A stretch of 19,063 nt of DNA, taken from contig JBEVNX010000069.1 in assembly GCA_040507895.1 (NCBI GenBank), positions 1-19,063 on the forward strand. Direction: 5' to 3'. The position numbers and the translations under genes are program-made. The stretch comes from JBEVNX01 sp040507895 (lineage in GTDB: Bacteria > Desulfobacterota > Binatia > JACPRU01). Below are positions 1-6,783 of this stretch, piece after piece; position 1 is the first letter of the stretch, and every line of letters begins with the position of its first letter. The notes under the pieces were generated by a model. It was not told the DNA's origin. It made no database searches and was given only the letters and a program-made list of their open reading frames with translations.

Positions 1-327
1 GTGCCGGACCGCCCGGCCGACGCCGCGGCGGGGAAGCGCACGCTGCCGGTGCGGTTGTCGCGCGAGGCGATCATCGGCGGCTAGGCGGCCGGCGCGGCGG
101 TAGCCTTCGCGCTGATCGTGCTGGGCGCGGCGAGCGGCGTGACGGCGCGCCCGTCCATCGTGGCCGTGGCGGCGGCGCCGCTGGCCGTGTCCGTCTATCG
201 CGGACTACGCGCCGGCTACGACGATCCGTACACGCTGGTGCCGGTGATGGCGCGGAACATCCAGCTTCACCTCGCCACCGGGCTCTTGCTGATCGCCGGA
301 CACCTCGTCGCGCTGCTCGCGCGCTGA
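1..327 (+). pseudogene. UbiA/MenA-family prenyltransferase, C-terminal half, interrupted by in-frame TAG
   Basis: Frame 1 is open from the window edge and ends at TGA 325-327. It begins VPDRPADAAAGKRTLPVRLS, which matches the second Asp-rich motif (D3xxxD7) and the following GKRTL-VRL signature of UbiA-superfamily prenyltransferases, especially the MenA (1,4-dihydroxy-2-naphthoate prenyltransferase) type. These are membrane enzymes that attach a polyprenyl chain to a quinone precursor. After the motif the frame meets TAG at 82-84 (codon 28), then continues for 80 codons with two hydrophobic segments and the ending IQLHLATGLLLIAGHL, typical of the family C-terminus. A GTG at 118 could restart reading but lies inside a membrane helix and is not a credible start. 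TAG is used as a normal stop nearby (genes ending at 812, 2785 and 5449), so recoding is unlikely. Either the gene is broken or the base is a sequencing error (TAC or TGG to TAG). The 5' half lies outside the window. Confidence 0.65.
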
Positions 328-338
328 GCGCGCCGCGA

Positions 339-794
339 TCAGCGGACGACCAGCACCGGACAGTGCGCGTGGCGGATCACTCGCTCGACCACGCTGCCGA
401 GGAAAAAGTGCTTCAGGCCCGTGCGGCCGTGGGTGGCGATGACCAGCAAGTCGGCTCGCTCCTGTTCCGCCAGGCGCAGGATCTCTGCGATCGGCTCGCC
501 GTGCGTCACGCGTGTGCGGTGCTTCACCTCCGAGAGCGGCGGCTCCTTGGGTACGCGCTCGAGCAGCGCCTTTCGTGCCTGCTCTTCCGCGAGGCGGCGC
601 TGCTCCGGCTGGAAGAGACCGGAAGGCGAGTAGTGCGCGTAGAGCGGGTTCGGGGTCGGCGGCGTCTCGATCACGTGACAGAGCACGACCTCGGCGTCGT
701 GATCGGCGCCGACGCGGAACGCATGTCCGATCGCTGCGTCGCCGAGCGCCGAGAAATCGGTGGTGACGAGCACCCGCTTGAAGTCCTCGTACAT
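339..794 (-). CDS. Universal stress protein (UspA family)
   Basis: This 151-residue protein has the single Usp domain: an N-terminal beta strand FKRVLVTTDFS, a central AEVVLCHVIE strand, and a C-terminal nucleotide-binding loop THGRTG followed by LGSVVERVIRHAHCPVLVVR. The HG-x9-GS spacing matches ATP-binding Usp proteins, although the first glycine of the canonical loop is Ala (IATHG). Usp proteins are cytoplasmic and bind ATP or AMP; many accumulate under starvation or oxidative stress. I chose the ATG at 794 because GGGAGA lies just upstream. A GTG at 812 would add six residues and overlap the stop of the upstream VOC gene. The gene is therefore immediately downstream of the VOC gene and probably co-transcribed with it. 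It converges on the prenyltransferase relic with an 11-base gap, in which I see no clear terminator hairpin. Confidence 0.93.
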   Translation of the reverse strand: MYEDFKRVLVTTDFSALGDAAIGHAFRVGADHDAEVVLCHVIETPPTPNPLYAHYSPSGLFQPEQRRLAEEQARKALLERVPKEPPLSEVKHRTRVTHGEPIAEILRLAEQERADLLVIATHGRTGLKHFFLGSVVERVIRHAHCPVLVVR

Positions 795-811
795 AGGGTC
801 TCCCGAGTCCA

Positions 812-1669
812 CTAGTCGTGAGTGATGAGCAACGTGGCGACTCCGCTCGGCTCACCGCCGACGGTACAGACGCGTGTTCCAGGCTTGCGGCCGCTGCGCA
901 CCTCGGAGACGTCGAAGCCCTCGCGCACGATACGCCGCCGCGCCGCTTCGACGTCCGCCGTTCGATAGGAGATGCCCCACAAGCGGTCGGCGGCTTCACG
1001 ATCGGCCCCGGCCAAGGGCGCGGCGAGTTCGACGGTCACACCGCCGATGCGGAAAAAGACCAGGCGCATCCCCCACCCTGGAAAGCTCTGGTCGAGCGCG
1101 AGGCGCAAGCCGAGCTGCCGGCCGTAGAGGTCGGCCGATCGCTCGGCATCGGAGGTGCGGACCACCACGTGATCGCACCCGGAGATCGCCGATGCCGCCT
1201 CCTCGACGGGCGCGGCGTGCGGCAGCAGATCGGGCGCGGAGCGGTGCTCGATGGCGAACAACGTCACGCCCCGCGTCTCAGCCTGCGGTAGAAAGACGTT
1301 GCGCCAGCGGCGCTCGATCCCCGTCGTGCTCTCCGTTCCCGAGCCTTCCGCCGGCTCGGGAGCCGAGAGGCCACGAAGCCGAAGCTCGTTTGCGGTCGCC
1401 GCCGCATCCGGGGTGCCGAAAGCGAGCGCGAAGAGCCCCGCGCCCTGCCGCTCGAGCCACTCGGCCAAGAGCCCCCCGAACGAGCCGCTGCCGTGCGGCG
1501 CGAGCAGCTCGACGTAGAGGTTCTCGAGACGAAAGAGCGTGTTGGCCGTACCGTACGCGGGGTGCACGCCTCGCCACGACGGGCGCCTGCCGAGCAGGCG
1601 GGTCTGCACGACGGTGGCGGCATTCAGGTCGCGCACCGCGATGACGACGTGGTCGAGCGTGACGAGCAT
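812..1669 (-). CDS. Two-domain VOC (glyoxalase/bleomycin resistance-like) protein
   Basis: This 285-residue protein holds two vicinal-oxygen-chelate modules. The first (about residues 1-140) starts LDHVVIAVRDL and has H7 and E54 (LYVELLAP). The second (about 163-285) starts CDHVVVRTSD and has H167 and E214 (VTVELAAP). These His and Glu positions are where VOC enzymes usually bind a divalent metal. The family includes glyoxalase I, extradiol dioxygenases and antibiotic-binding proteins; the N-terminal half looks most like the Glyoxalase-3-type domain. The substrate cannot be told from sequence. The start is the ATG at 1669, where domain homology begins. The frame stays open far upstream, but that stretch overlaps the opposite-strand SPFH gene and reads as non-protein-like. 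It is followed directly by the universal stress gene and is divergent from the SPFH gene. Confidence 0.88.
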   Translation of the reverse strand: MLVTLDHVVIAVRDLNAATVVQTRLLGRRPSWRGVHPAYGTANTLFRLENLYVELLAPHGSGSFGGLLAEWLERQGAGLFALAFGTPDAAATANELRLRGLSAPEPAEGSGTESTTGIERRWRNVFLPQAETRGVTLFAIEHRSAPDLLPHAAPVEEAASAISGCDHVVVRTSDAERSADLYGRQLGLRLALDQSFPGWGMRLVFFRIGGVTVELAAPLAGADREAADRLWGISYRTADVEAARRRIVREGFDVSEVRSGRKPGTRVCTVGGEPSGVATLLITHD

Positions 1670-1713
1670 CGGCTCTTCACAACTAGCCGTTCGACGAGCC
1701 CTTCGCCATGGCG

Positions 1714-1744
1714 TTGGCGACCCTCGGTGACCACATGCTAAAAA
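1714..1744 (+). promoter_or_regulatory. Candidate promoter for the SPFH gene
   Basis: In the 114-base divergent gap between the VOC and SPFH genes there is TTGGCG (1714-1719), a 19-base spacer, and an extended -10-like TGCTAAAAA (1736-1744). The match to a housekeeping promoter is partial (4 of 6 at each box) and the spacer is long, so this is only a candidate. The AT-rich run stands out in an otherwise GC-rich gap. Confidence 0.3.
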
Positions 1745-1783
1745 CTGATGGACGCTGCAACCGCGCGGGGATCGGAGAGGACC

Positions 1784-2785
1784 ATGGGCATTCGGGACTT
1801 TCTCAAAAAGCAGTTCGTCGACGTCATCCACTGGACGGAAGAGGCCGACGGTGTTCTCGCCTACCGGTTTCCGATGGAGGACTTCGAGATCCAGTACGGC
1901 GCGCAGCTCACGGTGCGCGAATCGCAGAGGGCCGTGTTCGTCGACGAAGGGAAGATCGCTGACGTCTTCGGGCCGGGCCGTTACACGCTCACGACGCAGA
2001 CGCTGCCGCTGCTCACCAACTTGAAGAACTGGGACAAGCTTTTTCAGTCGCCGTTCAAGTCCGACGTCTACTTCTATTCGACACGCCTGCAGCTGAACCA
2101 GAAGTGGGGCACGGCGAACCCGATCACGATCCGCGACAAGGAGTTCGGCGCCGTGCGCATGCGCGGCTTTGGGATCTATTCGTATAAGATCGCCGATCCG
2201 AAGGCGTTCTATCTGAGCATCAGCGGCACGCGCGAGGTCTACACGGTGGACGACCTCGAGGGGCAGCTGCGCAACACGATCGTCGCCTCGATCACTGACC
2301 TGTTCGGCGAGTCCGGCCTCGCATTCCTGGACATGGCGGCGAACCAAGACGAGCTCGGCGCGCTGCTGAAGACCAAGGTCGAGCCGATGTTCCGGCAGTA
2401 CGGGCTCGCGCTCGATCGGTTCCAGGTTCAGAACGTGTCGCTTCCCGAGGAATTGCAGAAGATCCTCGATCAGCGGATCGGCATGGGCGTGGTCGGCGAC
2501 ATGGGCCGCTATGCGCAGTTCCAGGCCGCTCAGTCGATCCCGATCGCCGCCGCCAACCAAGGCGGCGCGGCGGGCATTGGAGCCGGGCTCGGAGCCGGGG
2601 TGACGATTGGTCAGACCATGGCGGCTGGGATCGCTTCCGCTACACAGGGTGCGAGGCCGGCGGCCGAAACCGCCGCAGAAGTCACCTCTGCGATCGAGAA
2701 ACTCCACGAGCTCGTGACCAAGGGGATCCTCACGCAGCAGGAGTTTGACGCGAAGAAGACCGAGCTCTTGAAGAAGCTCGGGTAG
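1784..2785 (+). CDS. SPFH/Band-7 domain protein, YdjI-like, with C-terminal SHOCT module
   Basis: This 333-residue protein starts MGIRDFLKKQFVDVIHW. It carries an SPFH-like core (about residues 20-235, including AQLTVRESQRAVFVDEGKIADVFGPG and the VQNVSLPEELQK ending), an Ala/Gly-rich linker (about 250-300), and a short C-terminal module (302-333, EKLHELVTKGILTQQEFDAKKTELLKKL) that fits SHOCT, an oligomerisation or interaction motif. B. subtilis YdjI has this type of SPFH domain and works with a PspA homologue at the membrane. SPFH proteins form membrane-associated scaffolds, often in envelope stress. The start is ATG 1784, with GGAGAGG at 1774-1780; an upstream ATG at 1748 would add twelve unlike residues. 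No PspA gene is present. The next gene is a broken speD, which may be the remains of a shared operon. Confidence 0.9.
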   Translation: MGIRDFLKKQFVDVIHWTEEADGVLAYRFPMEDFEIQYGAQLTVRESQRAVFVDEGKIADVFGPGRYTLTTQTLPLLTNLKNWDKLFQSPFKSDVYFYSTRLQLNQKWGTANPITIRDKEFGAVRMRGFGIYSYKIADPKAFYLSISGTREVYTVDDLEGQLRNTIVASITDLFGESGLAFLDMAANQDELGALLKTKVEPMFRQYGLALDRFQVQNVSLPEELQKILDQRIGMGVVGDMGRYAQFQAAQSIPIAAANQGGAAGIGAGLGAGVTIGQTMAAGIASATQGARPAAETAAEVTSAIEKLHELVTKGILTQQEFDAKKTELLKKLG

Positions 2786-2814
2786 CGGTTCCCTCCGCTG
2801 TCGGGGCGGCGGCG

Positions 2815-3099
2815 GTGAGTGGCATCGAGGGGCTGGTCGAGGCGTTCAGTCGCGCGCCGATGGCTTCGCGACCCCAGCGTGCTCGGCGACCTCTTTCGCG
2901 AGATCGTCGCGGAGATGAACCTCAGGCCGCTCGGCGAGCCGATGTGGCACCGCTTCCCGCCGCCCGGAGGAGTGACCGGCGTCTGGTTGCTCAGCGAATC
3001 GCACCTGACGATCCATTCGTTCCCCGAGTTTCGTTCGATCCGCCTCAACGTCTTCTGCTGCAGGGAGCGCCCGTCGGCCGGCCGCTTCGCAAAGGAATC
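2815..3099 (+). pseudogene. speD: Decayed S-adenosylmethionine decarboxylase (speD) relic
   Basis: Two frames together give a SpeD-like sequence. Frame 1 from GTG 2815 reads VSGIEGLVEAFSRAPMA. Around 2860-2869 the similarity moves to frame 2, which reads RDPSVLGDLFREIVAEMN, then LGEPMWHRFPPPGGVTGVWL, then SESHLTIHSFPE and LNVFCCRERP. SESH (2993-3004) is the self-cleavage site that makes the pyruvoyl group in AdoMet decarboxylases, and the Cys pair (3056-3061) matches the conserved proton-donor Cys region. The enzyme makes decarboxylated AdoMet for spermidine synthesis. Signs of decay: the frameshift; Gly and Ser-Arg where, as I recall the family, Trp and Gly-Cys are usual in the N-terminus; and loss of similarity after about 3080, where the LLM gene's 3' end begins. 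It sits 29 bases after the SPFH gene in the same direction. The identification is from remembered family motifs; the frameshift could be a sequencing error. Confidence 0.72.
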
Positions 3100-4128
3100 T
3101 CAACCCGGATTTCGTCGAAACGCAGGCATCACCTCACGCGCGAACAGCTCGAGCGAGCGCGTCCCCTTCGTAGGATCCATGCCGGGGAGCTGCGTGCTCA
3201 TGATGAAGTGCGTGCAGCGATACTCCTCACAGAAGCGCTCGAGCTTCGCCGCGACTTGATCGGGCGTACCGATCATCACGGCTCGGCCGAAGCTCGACCC
3301 GCGGATGTCTCCTGGCCGCTCGATCGTCCACATCGAGTCGTCTCCCGGAACGTCCTTGGCCTCGCCGAGGATCCGGCCGTAGTACTGCATCATGCTGAAG
3401 ATGTGCTCCTCGGTCTCCTCCCAAGCGCGGTCTTCGGTTTCGGCCACGTAGACCATGCGGAGCTGCGCGATCGAGTGGTGAGCCGCGTCGCCCCCGCAAC
3501 GCGCGAGCTCGTCCAGGTACCAAGGCGCGGGATCGGGCCCGAGCGTGGCCATGAGGTGACAGCCCGCGCGGGCGACGCGGCGCACCGCCTTCTCGGCGCG
3601 CGCGCCGATCCACAGCGGCGGACCTGGCTGCTGGATCGGGCGAGGCGAGAGTGAGAGGTCCTTCACCCGCGTGAAGCGACCGTCGAACGTCACCCGCTCC
3701 TCCCTCCAGAGCCGTTGCAAGAGCTCCACGCCCTCGGCTAGGCGTGCCGAGCGCTCCGCCCGCGGCATGCACAGCGCCGCGAACTCGTCGTGCGAATAAC
3801 CCTGGCCGACGCCGAGATCGAATCGGCCGTTCGAGAGAATGTCGACGCAGGTCGCGTCCTCCGCCACGCGCACCGGGTGCTGGAACGGCAGCAGCAAAAC
3901 GAACGTACCGATGCGAATGCGCGAGGTGCGTGCGGCCACCGCGGCCGCGGTCGTCAACAGCGAGGGGTTGTAGCCGTCCGCCGTGAAGTGATGCTCGGTG
4001 AGCCAAACGTCGTCGTAGCCGAGCTCCTCCGCGCGGCTGATCTGACCGAGGATCGATCGGTAGAGCTCCGGAAAGGGGCGACGCCAAGGAAGCGGATTGC
4101 GAAAGTCTTCCATGAAACCGAATCTCAT
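3100..4128 (-). CDS. LLM-class (luciferase-like) flavin- or F420-dependent oxidoreductase
   Basis: This 342-residue protein is a bacterial luciferase-like TIM-barrel enzyme. It starts MRFGFMEDFRNPLPWRRPFP. Visible family marks are AEELGYDDVWLTEHHF (residues 34-48), the strand RIRIGTFVLLLPFQHPVRVAE, the phosphate-binding stretch NGRFDLGVGQGYS (100-112), PPLWIGARAEKAV in the middle, and AVMIGTPDQVAAKLERF near the end. Members use FMNH2 or reduced F420 to oxidise or reduce small organic compounds; the substrate and cofactor cannot be decided here. The start is ATG 4128 with GGAGG (4136-4140) seven bases upstream; a longer frame to 4191 adds an Arg/Pro-rich tail and is less likely. It converges on the speD relic, with its stop just past the last speD-like codon, and is divergent from the NYN gene. 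Confidence 0.93.
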   Translation of the reverse strand: MRFGFMEDFRNPLPWRRPFPELYRSILGQISRAEELGYDDVWLTEHHFTADGYNPSLLTTAAAVAARTSRIRIGTFVLLLPFQHPVRVAEDATCVDILSNGRFDLGVGQGYSHDEFAALCMPRAERSARLAEGVELLQRLWREERVTFDGRFTRVKDLSLSPRPIQQPGPPLWIGARAEKAVRRVARAGCHLMATLGPDPAPWYLDELARCGGDAAHHSIAQLRMVYVAETEDRAWEETEEHIFSMMQYYGRILGEAKDVPGDDSMWTIERPGDIRGSSFGRAVMIGTPDQVAAKLERFCEEYRCTHFIMSTQLPGMDPTKGTRSLELFAREVMPAFRRNPG

Positions 4129-4135
4129 CGCTGGT

Positions 4136-4140
4136 CCTCC
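4136..4140 (-). promoter_or_regulatory. Ribosome binding site of the LLM gene
   Basis: GGAGG on the minus strand, seven bases before ATG 4128. It fixes the start of the LLM oxidoreductase and shows that this genome uses strong Shine-Dalgarno sequences at some genes, unlike lexA and its neighbours. Confidence 0.75.
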
Positions 4141-4272
4141 TCGAGCAGGAGCTTGCAGCCGCGAGGCCCGCGGCTCCGGAGAGCGCCTCATCTATCGCGC
4201 CGCGCAGTCGAGCGCCAGCGAGGCGCGTCCGCGACGGTGGACTTGCACCAGCGGCGAGCATACAAGTGAGCC

Positions 4273-5424
4273 ATGCAGAAGGATTCGAGGACGCCGCGCA
4301 GGAAGGCGGCGTCGGGCAAGGCGGGCGCGTCTCACAGAAGCGCGCCGAGTGTCGTCAAACCCCTGCGTGCCAAGGCGCGCAGCGGCCCGGCGCGCGAGAG
4401 CGTGCGACGCGCCGTGTTCATCGACGTGGAGAACACCAGCAGCGAAGCGGCGTTGATCGGTGCGCTCGATCAGTTGGAGATCGATCGCACGAGCGTGCCC
4501 ACCGAGCTGGTCGCCGTCGGCAACTGGCGCGTGATCGGACAGCACGTGGCGCGCATGCTCGCGCAGCGGGGAGCGCGGCTGCTGCACACCGCGCCCGCGA
4601 CGGGCGTCAAGGATTGGAGCGACCTGTCGATCGCGGTCGCCGCCGGCATCTGGCTGGGTCGCGCCCAACCGGGGGACCAGATCGAGATCGTGTCCGCCGA
4701 TCGCGCCTTCGACGCGGTTGCGGACGCAGCCGCGAACCTCGGCGTGAAGTTTCGCCGTCTGACGTACGGACCACTGTCCGGCCTGGGCGAAGCGATCTCG
4801 CCCGCCGAAACTGCCGAAACCGGCCACCGGCGTAGTCGCCGAGGCGGGAGACGCCGGCGCCGTGGCGTCTCGACGCCGGCGCCGTGGGGTCGGGCGGCGG
4901 CGCTCGAGCAGCCGCGCCCCTCGGAGCCTGCAGACAGAGCTCTCGTCGCGGCCGCGCCTCCTCAGGGGGTCGAGAGCACGAACGGGGTCGCGAAGGACAT
5001 CCAGGGTGCGACACCGGAGCAGATCATCGCCACGATCGCGCGTCTCACCTCACGGGCGCCGGAGCGCGGCGTGAATCTGGACTTGCTGATCAATGCGCTT
5101 AAGGCGGAAGGCTTCGGTCGTCCCCCGGGATCGCCCAGGCTCGTTACGCGGCTACGAAAGATGAAGGACGTCGAGGTGAGCCCGAGCGGTATGGTGCGAC
5201 TGGTGAGCTTGCCCCCTGGGCCGCTGCCGATGGATCTGCCGGCCGCAACGGTCGATTCCGGGGCCAGAGTCGCGACGAAGTCGCTGATCCCGGCCGACGT
5301 CGCAGCCCCGAAAGCGGACGGCAAGCGCACGCGACAGCGAGGCGGGCGCGGACGCGGACGCCGGCGTTCGAAGGCCGCGCCAGCGGCCGCGAGCGAGTCG
5401 TCGCCGACACCGCCCACCGGCTGA
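4273..5424 (+). CDS. NYN-domain ribonuclease-like protein with C-terminal OST-HTH/LOTUS-like domain
   Basis: This 383-residue protein has four parts. A basic N-terminal tail (1-45) is followed by an NYN (PIN-like) domain (about 46-170) with FIDVENTSS (D51, N54), KDWSDLSI (D114, D117) and IVSADRAF (D143), the acidic positions expected for a metal-dependent RNase. Next is a linker with an Arg-rich tract (about 187-199). A winged-helix-like domain (about 246-312, LINALKAEGFGRPPGSPRLVTRL) fits OST-HTH/LOTUS, an RNA-binding fold known to pair with NYN domains in bacteria and eukaryotes. The tail (350-366) is RGG-like. A cytoplasmic RNA-processing or RNA-silencing role is likely; the target is unknown. 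The ATG at 4273 has no good Shine-Dalgarno; TACAAG (4261-4266) lies six bases upstream. It is monocistronic, divergent from the LLM gene and convergent with the DDN-family gene. Confidence 0.87.
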   Translation: MQKDSRTPRRKAASGKAGASHRSAPSVVKPLRAKARSGPARESVRRAVFIDVENTSSEAALIGALDQLEIDRTSVPTELVAVGNWRVIGQHVARMLAQRGARLLHTAPATGVKDWSDLSIAVAAGIWLGRAQPGDQIEIVSADRAFDAVADAAANLGVKFRRLTYGPLSGLGEAISPAETAETGHRRSRRGGRRRRRGVSTPAPWGRAAALEQPRPSEPADRALVAAAPPQGVESTNGVAKDIQGATPEQIIATIARLTSRAPERGVNLDLLINALKAEGFGRPPGSPRLVTRLRKMKDVEVSPSGMVRLVSLPPGPLPMDLPAATVDSGARVATKSLIPADVAAPKADGKRTRQRGGRGRGRRRSKAAPAAASESSPTPPTG

Positions 5425-5448
5425 CGCCGCCAGCGTAGCCAGCCGGAT

Positions 5449-5895
5449 CTACGACGAACGCCGAGAGTCGAGCGGCTCCAGCTCCACGACGGGGATCACT
5501 CGCGTCGTCCTCTTCTGGTAGCTCGCGTACGCGGGATACAGAGCGAGCAGCTTCGGCCAGATCTTGCCCGCTTCGTCCGCGGTGAGCGTGCGCGCACGAT
5601 ACGCGCGTTCGCCGCTGCCCGTCTCGACCTTCACCTGCGGGTTCGCGGTGAGGTTCAGATACCAGCCGGGGTGCGCGTCGTTTCCCCCAAACGAGGCGAC
5701 GAGGTAGAGCTTGTCGTCGTCTTCGACGTAGAGAAGCGGCGTCGAGGTCTCGCGTCCGGTCTTGCGCCCGCGAGTCGTGAGCAGGAGTGTGCTGCGAAAC
5801 GCTCCCGGACCCGTCGGCCCGAACCGACGAAACAAGCTGGTGTGCAGACGGCCGAATCCGCGGATCATGCCCTTGACGAGCGGATGCATTCTCAT
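5449..5895 (-). CDS. Deazaflavin (F420)-dependent nitroreductase-family protein (DDN family)
   Basis: This 148-residue protein is full length for the DDN family. It shows LLLTTRGRKTGRETSTPLLY (about residues 37-56), a strand LYLVASFGGNDAHPGWYLNL and ANPQVKVETG, the characteristic core of this split-barrel family, then a C-terminal helix with WPKLLALYPAYASYQKRT. The best-known member is Mycobacterium tuberculosis Ddn, which uses reduced F420 to reduce quinones and nitroimidazoles; related proteins bind other flavins or fatty acids. Cofactor use here is inferred from the family only. The ATG at 5895 has GGGAGAG (5901-5907) five bases upstream and is preferred over an ATG two codons further in. 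It lies 52 bases downstream of the glycerophosphodiesterase gene on the same strand and may be co-transcribed with it. It converges on the NYN gene with 24 bases between stops. Confidence 0.92.
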   Translation of the reverse strand: MRMHPLVKGMIRGFGRLHTSLFRRFGPTGPGAFRSTLLLTTRGRKTGRETSTPLLYVEDDDKLYLVASFGGNDAHPGWYLNLTANPQVKVETGSGERAYRARTLTADEAGKIWPKLLALYPAYASYQKRTTRVIPVVELEPLDSRRSS

Positions 5896-5947
5896 GCGGT
5901 CTCTCCCGGGGTCGTCCCCGCTCTGCCCAAAAGAAAGCCGGGGCTGC

Positions 5948-6748
5948 TCACGGACCGGCGAGCCGGCGCACCACCCCGACGAGTCGGCCGGGGTAGTCGG
6001 ACATCACGCCGTCGACGCCCAGCGTGAGCAACCGTGCCATCTCGGTCTCGTCGTTGATCGTCCATACGTGCATTTCCAGCCCGAAGCGATGTGCCGCGGC
6101 GATCGTTTCCGCCACCACCAACTCGATGCCGGCGGTGCGCGGCGGGATCTGCAGCGCACGAGCGATCGGTTCGTAGTCGGCGAAGCGGTCGGCGAAACAG
6201 CGCTCGAAGAAGTCGCGAGCCTCGCCGTACGCGGCACTCGTCGCGACCCCGGGCATACGGGCACGGATGCGCTCCATGACGCGGTCGTCTTCGGCAGCCA
6301 GCAGGACCCGATCGAGAGCCCCATGGCGATCGAGGAGGTCGACCACGATCGCTTCGATGGGGGGCTCGCCTTGCTTGATCTCGATATTGAGGGGGATCGC
6401 CGGAAAGGCCTCGAGGGTCTCTTCGAGCGACGGGACTCGCACGCCGCGTCCGCGAAAGGGATGCGCGCCGTCGATCTCGAAGCGGAAGCCCGCGTCGTAG
6501 CGGCGGACCTCCGCGAAGTCGAGCTGCCGCACTGCGCCCGTGCCGTTCGTCGTGCGCTCCAGAGTATCGTCGTGAATCACCACGACGACGCCGTCTCGCG
6601 TGGCGTGCACGTCGAGCTCGAGCACGCCGGCGCCGTCGCCGAGCGCGCGTTCGAAGGAGACGAGAGTGTTCTCCGGCGCGAGGCCGGCGGCGCCACGATG
6701 GCCGAACACGCGGGGCCGAGGGCCTGAAAAGTAGTCACCGCGGGACAT
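5948..6748 (-). CDS. Glycerophosphodiester phosphodiesterase
   Basis: This 266-residue GDPD-family TIM barrel hydrolyses glycerophosphodiesters to sn-glycerol 3-phosphate and an alcohol, for phospholipid turnover or phosphate recovery. The catalytic and metal-binding motifs are intact: FGHRGAAGLAPENT (H17, R18, E27), LELDVHATRDG (E44, D46), and VVIHDDTLERTTNGTG (H59). NIEIKQ in the middle and the C-terminal VWTINDETEMARLL and GVDGVMSDYP are also typical. No signal peptide is visible, so it is probably cytoplasmic. The ATG at 6748 is chosen because GAAGGC lies about four bases upstream; an in-frame ATG at 6763 would add five residues but has no sensibly spaced binding site. It follows the M23 peptidase gene by 35 bases on the same strand. 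The long open frame upstream is only a shadow of that peptidase gene. Confidence 0.95.
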   Translation of the reverse strand: MSRGDYFSGPRPRVFGHRGAAGLAPENTLVSFERALGDGAGVLELDVHATRDGVVVVIHDDTLERTTNGTGAVRQLDFAEVRRYDAGFRFEIDGAHPFRGRGVRVPSLEETLEAFPAIPLNIEIKQGEPPIEAIVVDLLDRHGALDRVLLAAEDDRVMERIRARMPGVATSAAYGEARDFFERCFADRFADYEPIARALQIPPRTAGIELVVAETIAAAHRFGLEMHVWTINDETEMARLLTLGVDGVMSDYPGRLVGVVRRLAGP

Positions 6749-6783
6749 GACGCCTTCAGGCATCTCCGCGGATCGGAGCCGCG

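Noticed and set aside
82..84. TAG as pyrrolysine or another recoded amino acid
   Set aside because: TAG ends at least three ordinary genes in the window (812-814, 2783-2785, 5449-5451), and no pylT/pylS context is seen.
1670..2707. N-terminal extension of the minus-strand VOC frame up to 2707
   Set aside because: It is antisense to the SPFH gene, is rich in Arg/His/Leu typical of shadow translation, and the VOC fold starts cleanly at ATG 1669.
5425..5448. Bidirectional terminator between the convergent NYN and DDN-family genes
   Set aside because: The gap is only 24 bases and no stable stem with a T-run is visible.
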